A stretch of DNA of 64,000 bases from the NCBI RefSeq assembly GCF_003732275.1, contig NZ_MOBM01000040.1, positions 62,001-126,000 on the forward strand, read 5' to 3'. Made by a program: the position numbers and the translations under genes. The DNA is from Pseudomonas frederiksbergensis (GTDB lineage Bacteria; Pseudomonadota; Gammaproteobacteria; Pseudomonadales; Pseudomonadaceae). Below the pieces are notes generated by a model that ran no database searches, was not told the origin of the DNA, and saw only the letters and a program-made list of their open reading frames with translations. Numbering within the stretch: position 1 is the first letter of the stretch; each line of letters opens with the position of its first letter. Shown here piece after piece: positions 43,362 through 51,739 of the stretch.

Positions 43362-44204
43362 TCAGAGCTCAAGCAGCCAACTGTGCTGCGGATCGTTATG
43401 GAATTGCCAGACGCGTTTCGGTCCGGCCATCACGTTCAGGTAATACGACTCGTAGCCGTAGGGCACGCTGACCGGGTGATAGCCTTTGGGCACGACCACC
43501 AGGTCGCTGTTTTCCACGGCCATGGCCTGGTCGATGCTGCGATCGTCGGTGTAGACCCGCTGGAACACGAAGCCTTGAGGCGGGTTGATCTGGTGGTAGT
43601 AGGTTTCTTCGAGAAAGCTCTGGTGCGGCAGATCGTCGGTATCGTGCTTGTGCGGTGGGTAGCTCGACGAGTGCCCGGACGGCGTACGCACCTCCACCAC
43701 CAGCAGCGAATGGGCCGGTTCGGTGTCCGGCAAAATGTCGCAGACGTAACGGGTGTTGGCGCCCTTGCCACGCACGCTGCGTTTCATGCTGTCGGGCTTG
43801 ATCAGCCTTGGGCTGTAGGAGCTGCCGAAGGCTGCGATCTTTTCGCTATTGGCTTCAGTAGTGAAGCCGGGCGCGGCGCAGACGGCGATTTGCACGTCGC
43901 TGAGTGCGACCACTTGCGCCTGACTACCCGGTGGCAAGTACGCGGCGAACGGGGATTTGTCTTCGAACACCGACTGGCGATCACCGATATTGTCCCAATC
44001 GAACGCGCCCTGCCCCGGCGCTTCACCCTTGATGCTGACCCGGCCGCTGAGCAGCACCAGGCACAGTTCCTTGTCACCGGCGCTGACTGGCAGGGTTTCG
44101 CCGAGGCTCAGACGGTAAGCTGCGAAACCGACGTACTCCAACTCACCCTGCCCCAACTCGACCATGGTCCGACCACATGCATTGCTTTTGACCAACAGGC
44201 TCAT
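43362..44204 (-). CDS. iolB: 5-Deoxy-glucuronate isomerase with in-frame repeat insertion
   Basis: Converts 5-deoxy-glucuronate to 5-dehydro-2-deoxy-gluconate (cupin-type IolB). 280 residues, about ten longer than the usual 270. Conserved segments are intact: VKRSVRGKGANTRYV-like (MKRSVRGKGANTRYVCDIL, about 140-158), LLVVEVRTPSGHSSSYPPHK (about 167-186) with metal histidines, and GYHPVSVPYGYESYYLNVM near the end. Residues 121-130 (EKIAAFGSSY) are encoded by a single unit of the family B palindromic repeat. The insert falls between the two cupin halves, probably in a surface loop, so activity may be kept. Overlaps iolE by four bases. Confidence 0.93.
   Translation of the reverse strand: MSLLVKSNACGRTMVELGQGELEYVGFAAYRLSLGETLPVSAGDKELCLVLLSGRVSIKGEAPGQGAFDWDNIGDRQSVFEDKSPFAAYLPPGSQAQVVALSDVQIAVCAAPGFTTEANSEKIAAFGSSYSPRLIKPDSMKRSVRGKGANTRYVCDILPDTEPAHSLLVVEVRTPSGHSSSYPPHKHDTDDLPHQSFLEETYYHQINPPQGFVFQRVYTDDRSIDQAMAVENSDLVVVPKGYHPVSVPYGYESYYLNVMAGPKRVWQFHNDPQHSWLLEL
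43815..43843. repeat. Single family B repeat unit inside iolB
   Basis: GTAGGAGCTGCCGAAGG followed by CTGCGATCTTTT, identical to the left arm of the intergenic family B pairs at 36739 and 40874. Unpaired here, and in frame with the surrounding codons. Confidence 0.95.
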
Positions 44205-45094
44205 CGCGCGGTCCTCTCGTTGAGCAGTGCACGTAAGGTGTCATAGCCTTTTTTGGCGTAGACGTAACTCGGTGCCACCGCTGGGTCCTGCTCGGCCTCG
44301 ACCACCAGCCAGCCGTGGTAATCGGCGTCCTGCAGGACGTCGAGCAAGGCACCGAAATCAATGTCGCCATCGCCGGGCACGGTGAAGGTGCCGTTGATGA
44401 TGCAGTCCGGGAAGCTCCACAGGTTGTTGCGCGCCAGTTGCACCACCGGCTTGCGCACGTCCTTGAAATGCACGTGGCAGATGCGTTCGATGTGTTTACG
44501 CAGCACCTGCAAGGGTTCACCACCGCCCATGTAGCAGTGGCCCGAATCGAACAGCAGGCCGACTTCGCTGCCGGTCAGCGCCATCAGTTTGTCGATGTCG
44601 GCCGGGGACTCGACGTAGGCGCCCATATGGTGGTGATACGCCAGGCGCACGCCCTGGGACAGGGTGAAGCGTGCCAGTTCGGTGAGTTTGTCGGCATATT
44701 CCTGCCACGCCTGCTCGGTGTGAAAACGCGGGCGCTCGACCAAGGGAATGCGCTGGCCTTGAATCGAGTCAGCGACTTCGCCATAGACCAGCACCTTGGC
44801 GCCGTTCTTCGCCAGCAGCTCGACATGGCTGGCGATGGCGTCGATTTCCTCGGCCACGGAACGGCGGGCCAGACGGCTGGAATACCAGCCGGAGACCAGC
44901 GCCAGATCGTAGGGCCGCAGCACGTCGCCGACGCCTTTGGCATCCTTGGGGAATTTACCGTTGAGTTCGAAACCTTCGAAACCGATATCCTTGCCTTCGC
45001 TGAGGGCGGTGCTCAACGGCGTCTCGCCACCGAGGGACGGCAGGTCGTCGTTGCTCCAGGAGATCGGGTTGATGCCAATTCGGATAGCGGGCAT
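44201..45094 (-). CDS. iolE: 2-Keto-myo-inositol (inosose) dehydratase
   Basis: Dehydrates 2-keto-myo-inositol to the trihydroxycyclohexane-dione that IolD opens. 297 residues from the ATG at 45094, with AAGGTG six bases upstream. The N terminus IGINPISWSNDDLPSLGG is the IolE signature; VRLAYHHHMGAYVES (about 133), GLLFDSGHCYMGGG (about 178) and CHVHFKDVRKPV (about 203) supply the metal site. Stop overlaps the iolB start. Confidence 0.95.
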   Translation of the reverse strand: MPAIRIGINPISWSNDDLPSLGGETPLSTALSEGKDIGFEGFELNGKFPKDAKGVGDVLRPYDLALVSGWYSSRLARRSVAEEIDAIASHVELLAKNGAKVLVYGEVADSIQGQRIPLVERPRFHTEQAWQEYADKLTELARFTLSQGVRLAYHHHMGAYVESPADIDKLMALTGSEVGLLFDSGHCYMGGGEPLQVLRKHIERICHVHFKDVRKPVVQLARNNLWSFPDCIINGTFTVPGDGDIDFGALLDVLQDADYHGWLVVEAEQDPAVAPSYVYAKKGYDTLRALLNERTAR

Positions 45095-45145
45095 GGCTGC
45101 ACCTTTTATTGTTTTACATAACCAGTAAGAGCGACACAAAACCCT

Positions 45146-45233
45146 GTGGGAGCGAGCCTGCTCGCGATAGCGGTGTGTCAGGCGACTTTAATATTGACTG
45201 TCAGTCCGCTATCGCGAGCAGGCTCGCTCCCAC
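45146..45233. repeat. REP doublet (family A)
   Basis: Inverted units at 45146-45167 and 45212-45233. The linker (GGTGTGTCAGGCGAC ... TTGACTGTCAGTCCGC) is shared with the doublets at 13662, 53825 and 54653. Between iolC and iolE. Confidence 0.93.
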
Positions 45234-45261
45234 AGGTTCAGTGTTCACACATTGAAAATGT

Positions 45262-47199
45262 TCAACTCCGGGCCGTGCGCCAGGCATCGATCAATTCGAC
45301 GAACGTGCCCTGCACCTGGCGAATCAGCGTTTCGTCGTCGATTTCACCGGCCATCCACGCGCGGCTCGGCTCCTGGAAAATCGTCCGGCCTACGGCAAAA
45401 CCTCGGCAGGTCTGGCTCTGGCTGGCCTGTTGAAACCCTTCGGCCAGCGCCGCCGCCGGGGCGTTCAGGCCAAGCAGCACCACGCCACGGCAATACGGAT
45501 CGCGTTCTTGAATCAGTTCGTCGAGCTGTTTCCATTCCTCGGCGCTTTGCGCTTCGATCTTCCACCACGCCGGGTAGATGCCCAGGTTGTAGAGGCGTTT
45601 GAGCGCGCGATACAGCACGTCCGGATGCGTCGACGGGTGATCCTTGGGCGGAATGATCTCCAGTAGCAGTTCATGACCGCTGACCTGGGAGGCCTGATAC
45701 AAACCCTTGATTTGCGCTTCCTGCTCCAGACGCAGCAACGGCTCGTCGTCGGGGTGGAATTGCACCAGGCATTTGATGATCTGTTCTTGCGGCCAGGCGA
45801 TCAGGTTGCTGCCGATCGAGCGCCCGTGTTCGAACGCCAATGGCCGCGAACCCTGCACTTCCACCGGCCGCGCCACCCACCAGCTGCGACCGGTGGCGGC
45901 GTTCAGCGCGTCCTGGCCGAAGCGTTGATCGGCCAACAAGCCGACATCGGCATCGACGCCCTGCTCACGCAAATCGGCTTCGACCCGCTCCACAGCCTGG
46001 ATAAAGAGTTGTTTGAGATCGCCGATAGCGCTCAGGTCGCGCCCGCCCTTGTGGGCCAGCTCCACCAATTGCCCGCGATGATCGAAGGCGAAGATGAACA
46101 GTTGCTTCCACTGTTTGCGCGGCACGCTGACCTGATGCAGACGCTGCAACACGGCGTCCTGATCCGGCCGGGTGATCGGCACCGGGCTGTTGAATAGATA
46201 GTCGAGTTCGGCACGGGTCGGCATCGCCGGGGCGCAGGCATGGCGCGACACCACCAGCCCGCCGCAGGCATTGGCCAACTGGCAGCAGCGCTCGTCGCTG
46301 GCATCCTCCAGCCAGCCGCTGAGGAAACCCGACATGAAGGCATCGCCGGCCCCCAGCACATTCAGCACTTCGACGCGCACGCCGGGATAGATCGCGCCGT
46401 CTTCGAGTCGCGCCGGAATCACCCCGTGAATCACCGTGCAGCCTTGCGGGCCGAGCTTGACCACCAACGTCGCCGCGCTCAGTTGCCGGACGTTGCGCAA
46501 TGCGGTGAGCAAATCCTCGGAGCCGCCAGCAATCAGGAATTCTTCTTCAGTGCCGACGATCAGGTCGAAACGCGGGAGGATTTTCTGCACGTGCTGACTG
46601 ACGTTCTGATCGGCGACGAACCGGGTTTCGCCGTCCGCCTTGCCGGCCAGGCCCCAGAGCACCGGACGATAGTCGATGTCCAGAACCCGTTTGACGTTGT
46701 GCTTCTCGGCATAGTCCAGCGCCTGGATGCTCGCCTTGTAGACGCCGTCGGTGGAGAAATGGGTGCCGGTGATCAGCAAGGCTTTGCTGGAGGCGATAAA
46801 GGCTTCGTTGATGTCTTCGGCACGCAACGCCATGTCGGCGCAGTTTTCGCGGTAGAACACCAGGGGAAAGGTTTCGCGGTCCTTGAGGCCCAGCAAGACC
46901 ATGGCGGTCAGTCGTTCCGGATCGACCTTGATGCCGCTGACATCGCAGCCTTCGCGGGTCAGCGATTCAACGAGGAAGCGGCCCATATGGTCGTCCCCTA
47001 CCCGGCTCAGCATCGCCGACTTCAGACCCAGCCGAGCGGTGCCGAAAGCGATGTTGGCGGACGAGCCGCCGAGGTATTTGGCGAAACTTGAAACATCTTC
47101 CAGCCGCGCCCCGACTTGCTGCGCATAGAGGTCGACGCCAAGGCGCCCCAGGCAAATCAGATCCAATTGACGCCCACTGGCAAAACGAGTCTGGCCCAT
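45262..47199 (-). CDS. iolC: Bifunctional 5-dehydro-2-deoxygluconokinase / aldolase-type (IolC-DUF2090)
   Basis: 645 residues. The N-terminal half is a PfkB-type sugar kinase: LGGSSANIAFGTARLG (about 43-58) and the ATP/anion-hole motif VLGAGDAFMSGFLSG (about 283-297). It phosphorylates 5-dehydro-2-deoxy-gluconate. The C-terminal half (from about residue 360) is the DUF2090 domain, which starts IFAFDHRGQLVELA and is thought to act as the aldolase giving malonate semialdehyde and dihydroxyacetone phosphate. This fusion is common in proteobacteria and explains the absence of a separate iolJ. AGGAG precedes the ATG. First gene of the operon. Confidence 0.94.
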   Translation of the reverse strand: MGQTRFASGRQLDLICLGRLGVDLYAQQVGARLEDVSSFAKYLGGSSANIAFGTARLGLKSAMLSRVGDDHMGRFLVESLTREGCDVSGIKVDPERLTAMVLLGLKDRETFPLVFYRENCADMALRAEDINEAFIASSKALLITGTHFSTDGVYKASIQALDYAEKHNVKRVLDIDYRPVLWGLAGKADGETRFVADQNVSQHVQKILPRFDLIVGTEEEFLIAGGSEDLLTALRNVRQLSAATLVVKLGPQGCTVIHGVIPARLEDGAIYPGVRVEVLNVLGAGDAFMSGFLSGWLEDASDERCCQLANACGGLVVSRHACAPAMPTRAELDYLFNSPVPITRPDQDAVLQRLHQVSVPRKQWKQLFIFAFDHRGQLVELAHKGGRDLSAIGDLKQLFIQAVERVEADLREQGVDADVGLLADQRFGQDALNAATGRSWWVARPVEVQGSRPLAFEHGRSIGSNLIAWPQEQIIKCLVQFHPDDEPLLRLEQEAQIKGLYQASQVSGHELLLEIIPPKDHPSTHPDVLYRALKRLYNLGIYPAWWKIEAQSAEEWKQLDELIQERDPYCRGVVLLGLNAPAAALAEGFQQASQSQTCRGFAVGRTIFQEPSRAWMAGEIDDETLIRQVQGTFVELIDAWRTARS

Positions 47200-47509
47200 G
47201 CTGGCTCCTGTTATTTTTATCAGCCTGCGTTCGGGGCGATGAAGGCGCCGAACACTCTTGGTGGATGCAGACTAAAACGACCGGGACCGAACAATCAATA
47301 ATTATTCTAAATATTTTTTACGTGGAATATTTTTTCCAATAAACTTCTGCACAAGCGTTCCAGACACATGCATCGTTTCAGCAAACCCCAGGGCGCCCGC
47401 AAGCTCAAGATTTTATTCCGGCCTACCCTGTAGACTGCGCACAGCCAACCTATTGTCAGGGGATGACGCAATCAGTCATCTCTATAAGCACAAGCCAGAA
47501 GGATTCCTT
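47200..47509. promoter_or_regulatory. Divergent iolC / iolR control region
   Basis: 310 bases between the divergent genes. AT-rich from 47295 to 47345, with the IolR-type operator at 47323-47338. On the minus strand TTCCAC and TAATTA, 17 bases apart, could form the iolC promoter, overlapping the operator, but the match to consensus is poor. Confidence 0.6.
47323..47338. promoter_or_regulatory. Probable IolR operator
   Basis: TGGAATATTTTTTCCA contains GGAA-N6-TTCC (47324-47337) with the outer T/A pair extending the palindrome. GGAA-N6-TTCC is the motif reported for IolR of Sinorhizobium and related bacteria; here it lies between iolR and the iol operon and overlaps the probable iolC promoter. 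Confidence 0.7.
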
Positions 47510-48430
47510 ATGTCCCGCACCGATCAGCCGGCTACGACCGAGAGCACGCCCGACAGCGATCTCGCCAGCCCTCCGATCAATGCCGAGCGTTTGTTGCAGC
47601 TGATCACCGATGAATACGAAAGCCTGCCTCGCCAGCTCAAACGCATCGCCAGCTACATGAGCCAGCAGAGCGACCGCATCATGGTCGACCGGATCAGCGA
47701 CATCGCCCGCGAATGCGAAGTGCATCCGTCGGCGATCGTGCGGTTTTCCCAGCGTTTCGGGTTCAGCGGTTTCAGCGAAATGCAGGCGCTGTTCCGCGAG
47801 GCCTACACCCACAAAACCACGCCGGTACAGAACTACCAGCAACGCATCCGCAGCATGATCGCCAACAAGTCGCAGAAGGCCAGCGGCGGCGATCTGGCGC
47901 GCGAGTGCATCAACGCCACCCTGTCGGGCATCGAGCGGCTGGGGCTGGAGCTCGATGACCAGGCCTTCGACAAGGCCGTGGACCTGGTGGTGAATGCCGA
48001 CAACATCTATGTGGTCGGGGTGCGCCGTTCGTTCGCAGTGGCCGATTACCTGGTCTACAACCTGCAACACACCAACAAGCGAATCCATTTGGTGTCGGGC
48101 CTCGGCGGCAGTTATCGCGAACAGATGCGCAGCGTGCGCGCCAATGACCTGGTGATCGCCATCAGCTTCACGCCCTATGGCAAGGAAACCCAGCACTGCC
48201 TGCGTATTGCCCAACACAATCAGGCGAAAACGCTGATTATCACCGACAGCAACCTTTCACCTTTGGCCAAGCGCGCCAACACTGTGCTGTTGGTCAACGA
48301 AGGCAGTTCGTTTGCTTTCCGCTCGCTGAGTGCGACCTTGTGTCTGTGCCAGGCGCTGTTTATCGCAGTGGCTTATCGACTGGAACTGAAGGTTGATGAG
48401 ATTCATGAGCAAGTAGGCTTTGAGGATTAG
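47510..48430 (+). CDS. iolR: MurR/RpiR-family regulator of inositol catabolism
   Basis: 306 residues from the ATG at 47510, with GAAGGA six bases upstream. N-terminal HTH_6 domain (about 25-100; SDIARECEVHPSAIVRFSQR) and C-terminal SIS domain (about 140-270; IYVVGVRRSFAVADYLVYN, SFTPYGKETQHCLRIAQH). RpiR-type proteins with SIS domains sense phosphosugars; here the inducer would be an IolC product. The divergent position and the operator support repression of the iol genes. Pseudomonas iol loci typically use this regulator class. Confidence 0.9.
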   Translation: MSRTDQPATTESTPDSDLASPPINAERLLQLITDEYESLPRQLKRIASYMSQQSDRIMVDRISDIARECEVHPSAIVRFSQRFGFSGFSEMQALFREAYTHKTTPVQNYQQRIRSMIANKSQKASGGDLARECINATLSGIERLGLELDDQAFDKAVDLVVNADNIYVVGVRRSFAVADYLVYNLQHTNKRIHLVSGLGGSYREQMRSVRANDLVIAISFTPYGKETQHCLRIAQHNQAKTLIITDSNLSPLAKRANTVLLVNEGSSFAFRSLSATLCLCQALFIAVAYRLELKVDEIHEQVGFED

Positions 48431-48466
48431 CCTTCGAGGATTAGCGGCAGCCTTTGAGGATTAACG
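48419..48466. repeat. Three short direct repeats at the iolR 3' end
   Basis: TTTGAGGATTAG, TTCGAGGATTAG and TTTGAGGATTAA occur within 48 bases; the first contains the iolR stop codon. Looks like local slippage or duplication of the gene end. Confidence 0.75.
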
Positions 48467-48539
48467 CAAGGCCGTTTGCAGGTCGCTGAACCTCAGCTAA
48501 GGTTGTCCATCCCCAAGGACCGTCTGAAGGAGAGGCTCA

Positions 48540-49151
48540 ATGAAACTGATCGGCATGCTGGATTCGCCCTATGTGCGACGCGTCGCCATTTCCGCCAAAT
48601 GCCTGGGCATACCGCTGGAGCATGAGTCGGTTTCGGTGTTCAGAAACTTGGAGCAGTTCCAGCAGATCAACCCGGTGGTGAAGGCCCCGACCCTGGTGCT
48701 GGATGATGGCGAGGTGTTGATGGATTCGACGCTGATCATCGACTACCTGGAGGCTCTCGCCGCGCCGGGTAAAAGCCTGATACCCAACAATCTGGAGCAA
48801 CGCTTGCGCTCGCTGCGGCTGATCGGTCTGGCGTTGGCGGCGTGCGAAAAATCGGTGCAGCTTTACTACGAACGCAACCTGCGGCCAGCGCAGATTCAGT
48901 ACGCGCCCTGGGTGGAACGGGTTGAAGGGCAATTGGCCGCAGCGTATTCGGCGCTGGAGCGGGAGCTGGAAAAACAGCCGCTGAAAACCGACGGTTCGAT
49001 TGCGCAAGACGGGATAACCCTGGCGGTGGCCTGGAGCTTTACCAACCTGGTGGTGCCGGATCAGGTGCAGGCCGCGCAGTTTCCGCGGATCAGCGCGTTC
49101 ACGGCGTATGCCGAGGGGCTTGAGGTGTTTGTCGGTACGCCGATCGATTGA
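48540..49151 (+). CDS. Glutathione S-transferase family protein
   Basis: 203 residues. Thioredoxin-like N-terminal domain (LIGMLDSPYVRRVAISAKCL; active-site Ser8; NPVVKAPTLVLDDGEVLMDS with the cis-proline region and GSH-binding DS) and an all-helical C-terminal domain. AAGGAGAGGCTCA lies before the ATG. Substrate unknown. Confidence 0.9.
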   Translation: MKLIGMLDSPYVRRVAISAKCLGIPLEHESVSVFRNLEQFQQINPVVKAPTLVLDDGEVLMDSTLIIDYLEALAAPGKSLIPNNLEQRLRSLRLIGLALAACEKSVQLYYERNLRPAQIQYAPWVERVEGQLAAAYSALERELEKQPLKTDGSIAQDGITLAVAWSFTNLVVPDQVQAAQFPRISAFTAYAEGLEVFVGTPID

Positions 49152-49177
49152 GAGATGCGGCGACAGTACCGACCCCA

Positions 49178-49269
49178 TCGCGAGCAGGCTCGCTCCCACA
49201 ATTGATCTCCATCGATCTCATATTTCTGCATCCGACACAGAACCCCTGTGGGAGCGAGCCTGCTCGCGA
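49178..49269. repeat. REP doublet (family A), outward order
   Basis: Units at 49178-49199 and 49248-49269 after the glutathione transferase gene; the linker does not carry the common motif. Confidence 0.92.
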
Positions 49270-49348
49270 TGGCGTCCTCAGGCCATTTCCTTCAAGTCAG
49301 GCTCCAGCACCACGTCTAGCCGATCCGCCCCGCGCTCGGCTTCGGTCA

Positions 49349-49888
49349 TCAGCTGGAAAACACGTAGCGTCCTTTGACCTTCTTCGAGCCGAGGAATCCC
49401 AGGTCCGGGAACAACTGCGTTTTGAGGTAAGCGACAAAAAACACCATGCCCAGGGTGATCCCGGCACCGACGAGCGTCAGCAGCGGATCCTCCTCAAACC
49501 CCTGGAACATTCGTGGAAACTGGCTCAGGGACAGGATCACGTAAATGGTGTAAGCCTGCGCAACGTTCTTATAAAAACCCCAGGCGAACAGCAGCGGCAC
49601 CCCTGCGGCAAACAGGGTGAACAACACCGCGGCACCTGGCCCGATCATCGAGCCGAGGAAGAACCCCAAGGCTGCACCGAGCAACGCTTGAGCAATCGTC
49701 AGAAAAAGTAATGTCTTGATCTTGCCGGAGTGCCGCTGACACAGCGCAGGGTCCGCATAGGCACCGATCCAGTACGCCAGCACCCGATCCTTGACCTCGC
49801 CGCCGGACAGCGTCTTGAAAATTTCGGTCTTCGAATGCCCGCTTTCGAGCATCGCCACCAGTTGCCGTTTGCTTTCCTTTTTGTCCAA
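49349..49888 (-). CDS. Membrane protein of unknown function, TTG start
   Basis: 179 residues from a TTG at 49888, chosen because AGGAG lies eight bases upstream; the open frame has an earlier ATG at 49921 without a ribosome site. A cytoplasmic N-terminal part (KRQLVAMLESGHSKTEIFKT) resembles a small helical DNA-binding or regulatory segment; then four membrane spans (about residues 58-170). No family I can name. Confidence 0.75.
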   Translation of the reverse strand: MDKKESKRQLVAMLESGHSKTEIFKTLSGGEVKDRVLAYWIGAYADPALCQRHSGKIKTLLFLTIAQALLGAALGFFLGSMIGPGAAVLFTLFAAGVPLLFAWGFYKNVAQAYTIYVILSLSQFPRMFQGFEEDPLLTLVGAGITLGMVFFVAYLKTQLFPDLGFLGSKKVKGRYVFSS

Positions 49889-49971
49889 GGTATTTCTCCT
49901 GTGAGGCAACACAAAATTCAAGTGGAAGCAGCTGTGCGTCCACAGGGGTGATTCTCGCTGTATCAGGGACG

Positions 49972-50012
49972 GAAAAGCAAAACGCCGCTTCTACCTGACG
50001 TAAAAGCGGCGT
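49972..50012 (-). terminator. Intrinsic terminator of the PhnA-like transcript
   Basis: On the minus strand ACGCCGCTT ... AAGCGGCGT, a perfect 9-bp stem with a 13-base loop, followed by TTTTGCTTTT. It lies 20 bases after the stop of the 24-residue peptide gene. Confidence 0.8.
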
Positions 50013-50031
50013 AGACAAGCGCCTCAAGGAA

Positions 50032-50106
50032 TCAATGCGTGAGCAGGGCAATCAGAATGATGATCGGGATCGGTACGCCGAGAAGGAACAGCAATATAGA
50101 GCGCAT
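50032..50106 (-). CDS. 24-residue hydrophobic membrane peptide
   Basis: ATG at 50106 with AGGAGAACC directly upstream at a good distance, stop TGA at 50032. The peptide starts MRSILLFLLGVPIPIIIL and ends in a histidine, forming a single membrane span with a double-proline kink. It lies 15 bases after the PhnA-like gene and before a strong terminator. I believe similar tiny proteins occur in other proteobacteria; function unknown. Confidence 0.7.
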   Translation of the reverse strand: MRSILLFLLGVPIPIIILIALLTH

Positions 50107-50121
50107 GATGGTTCTCCTGGG

Positions 50122-51072
50122 TTAGCGAACAGGTGGCAGCGTCGTGGTTGTAGTGGTGGTCACGTAGGCATCGGTTTCCAGGTACTCCACGGCATCCCGA
50201 CGACGACCGCCGAAGATCGCGGCGAGGCTGGCAAAAAATGCCCCGGCCAGCAGCGCGACGAACATCCACAACGCGGTCAAGGCTGCGGCTTTGGCCGCGG
50301 TGTCAGCCGCTTGTTGCGCGGCCAGTTTGGCGTCGGCGACGGCTTTTTGGGTGCGGGCATAGACTTCATCGACACGGCGCTCCGCGTCCGCTTGAGTGAG
50401 GTTGGTCCGCTGGGCGACCAGTTGTGCCAGGTAGGTCCGATCCTCGGGCGCCAGTTGACCGTCGTTACGCAGGCTGCGCGCGAAGATCCGGGTGACGGTG
50501 CCATTGACGGCGTCCTCGCTGACGGCGACTGGCCGATCATCGCGAAACAGGCTGTCGACGAAGTAACCGTAAGGGTCACTGTCGGTATTACCGACCGCGC
50601 TGCCGGCAGCCTGGGTCATGGCGCTGGCGGCACCGCCGGCGACCGTGGCCCCGGCCCGCACGCCGCCGCTGACGATGTTGCTGACCGAACCGACCACCAG
50701 GGTCGCGGTCACCAGCGTCGCGATGCACCAGGCCAGGAAGCCATGGGCCGTGTCACGAAAGTAGACCTCATCGCCGTGCATGTAGGCCCACCTCACCCGC
50801 AGGCGACCGGCGATGTAGCCGCCAAGCCCGGACGCCACGATCTGGGTAAAGGCCAGCCAGACAATCGTCGAGATACCCAGGCTCTTGGCGCTGACGCCTT
50901 CATGGGCCCACGGCGAAACCGCCGAAAAACCCAGGCCAAAACCAAGCAGCACGAAGATCAGCGACAACGCCGCAGCCGCCGCGGCTCCGGCGAAGATAGC
51001 GGCCCAGGACACGCCCGAGAGCGTGCTGAACTCATCTGCGACAGGATAAAAACCATCAGAGGATCTGTTCAT
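50122..51072 (-). CDS. PhnA-like membrane protein
   Basis: 316 residues. Spans at about 22-55, 66-88 and 108-140, and a last one near 260-290. Between them lies an alanine-rich, heptad-like helix (about 210-260: EDRTYLAQLVAQRTNLTQ, then ADAERRVDEVYARTQKAV) that probably forms a coiled coil outside the membrane. The C terminus is a poly-threonine stretch ending LPPVR. Commonly annotated PhnA-like, although it is unrelated to the phosphonoacetate hydrolase PhnA. Cotranscribed with the 24-residue peptide. Function unknown. Confidence 0.85.
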   Translation of the reverse strand: MNRSSDGFYPVADEFSTLSGVSWAAIFAGAAAAAALSLIFVLLGFGLGFSAVSPWAHEGVSAKSLGISTIVWLAFTQIVASGLGGYIAGRLRVRWAYMHGDEVYFRDTAHGFLAWCIATLVTATLVVGSVSNIVSGGVRAGATVAGGAASAMTQAAGSAVGNTDSDPYGYFVDSLFRDDRPVAVSEDAVNGTVTRIFARSLRNDGQLAPEDRTYLAQLVAQRTNLTQADAERRVDEVYARTQKAVADAKLAAQQAADTAAKAAALTALWMFVALLAGAFFASLAAIFGGRRRDAVEYLETDAYVTTTTTTTLPPVR

Positions 51073-51254
51073 TATTGTAGTGCTCCAGGCAGGTGTTACA
51101 ACTCGTCAAACGAGCAATTGCAGTCAACGTGCCAGTCGCACTACTTAAATAAATCGTTCTATTTCAAATAGTTGAAAACAATGAATTTCTCAGGGTCATG
51201 CAGTTTGCAAGGAGCCGGCCATATCGGCGGGTTTTATGCATTGCGCTAAACGAA

Positions 51255-51578
51255 TTACTTGCGCTTGTAGCTCTTGTTGCCGCTGGGCGTCAGGCAATAC
51301 ACCCCGCCTCTTGGCCCGGTGCAGAACGTGCCGGTGCCGCAGGCGCAGCCATCGGAATCCTGCAGCAGCGTCTGCGGTCGCGCCTGGTCTTTACTGCCAA
51401 ACATCGCCGAGCAACTTTTCTTCGAACCACTGATGGAGCCGTCATTGCACAGGAACAGATCGCCGTCGCAACGATCGATGCCGCCCTTCTTCCCCGAACA
51501 TGGCGTGTTGGCAGCCCAGGCGGAGGAGCCGAACATGCACAACAACAGCAGAAACATCGGCATCCAGCCACGAACCAT
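51255..51578 (-). CDS. Secreted cysteine-rich hypothetical protein
   Basis: 107 residues from the ATG at 51578 (a GTG at 51590 is also open). Signal peptide with cleavage after AWA. The mature protein has eight cysteines (CSGKKGGIDRCDGD, LCNDGS, SCSAMF, GCACGTGTFC, YCLTP), which suggests a disulfide-stabilised fold in the periplasm or outside. A ribosome site is weak. No family assigned. Confidence 0.7.
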   Translation of the reverse strand: MVRGWMPMFLLLLCMFGSSAWAANTPCSGKKGGIDRCDGDLFLCNDGSISGSKKSCSAMFGSKDQARPQTLLQDSDGCACGTGTFCTGPRGGVYCLTPSGNKSYKRK

Positions 51579-51739
51579 TAAAGTGCGCACAGTGCAGCTT
51601 CCCTTTAGAGTTATGGCCGGATGATATCAACGTTCCAGTCAGGCTCACGAGGCAACATGAAAGTTAATTTAAAAAGCCGCGCGTAATTCTTGGCAAAATG
51701 AGCCCCACTTCGTATTGAACCGATTATCAGGCAAGCCCT

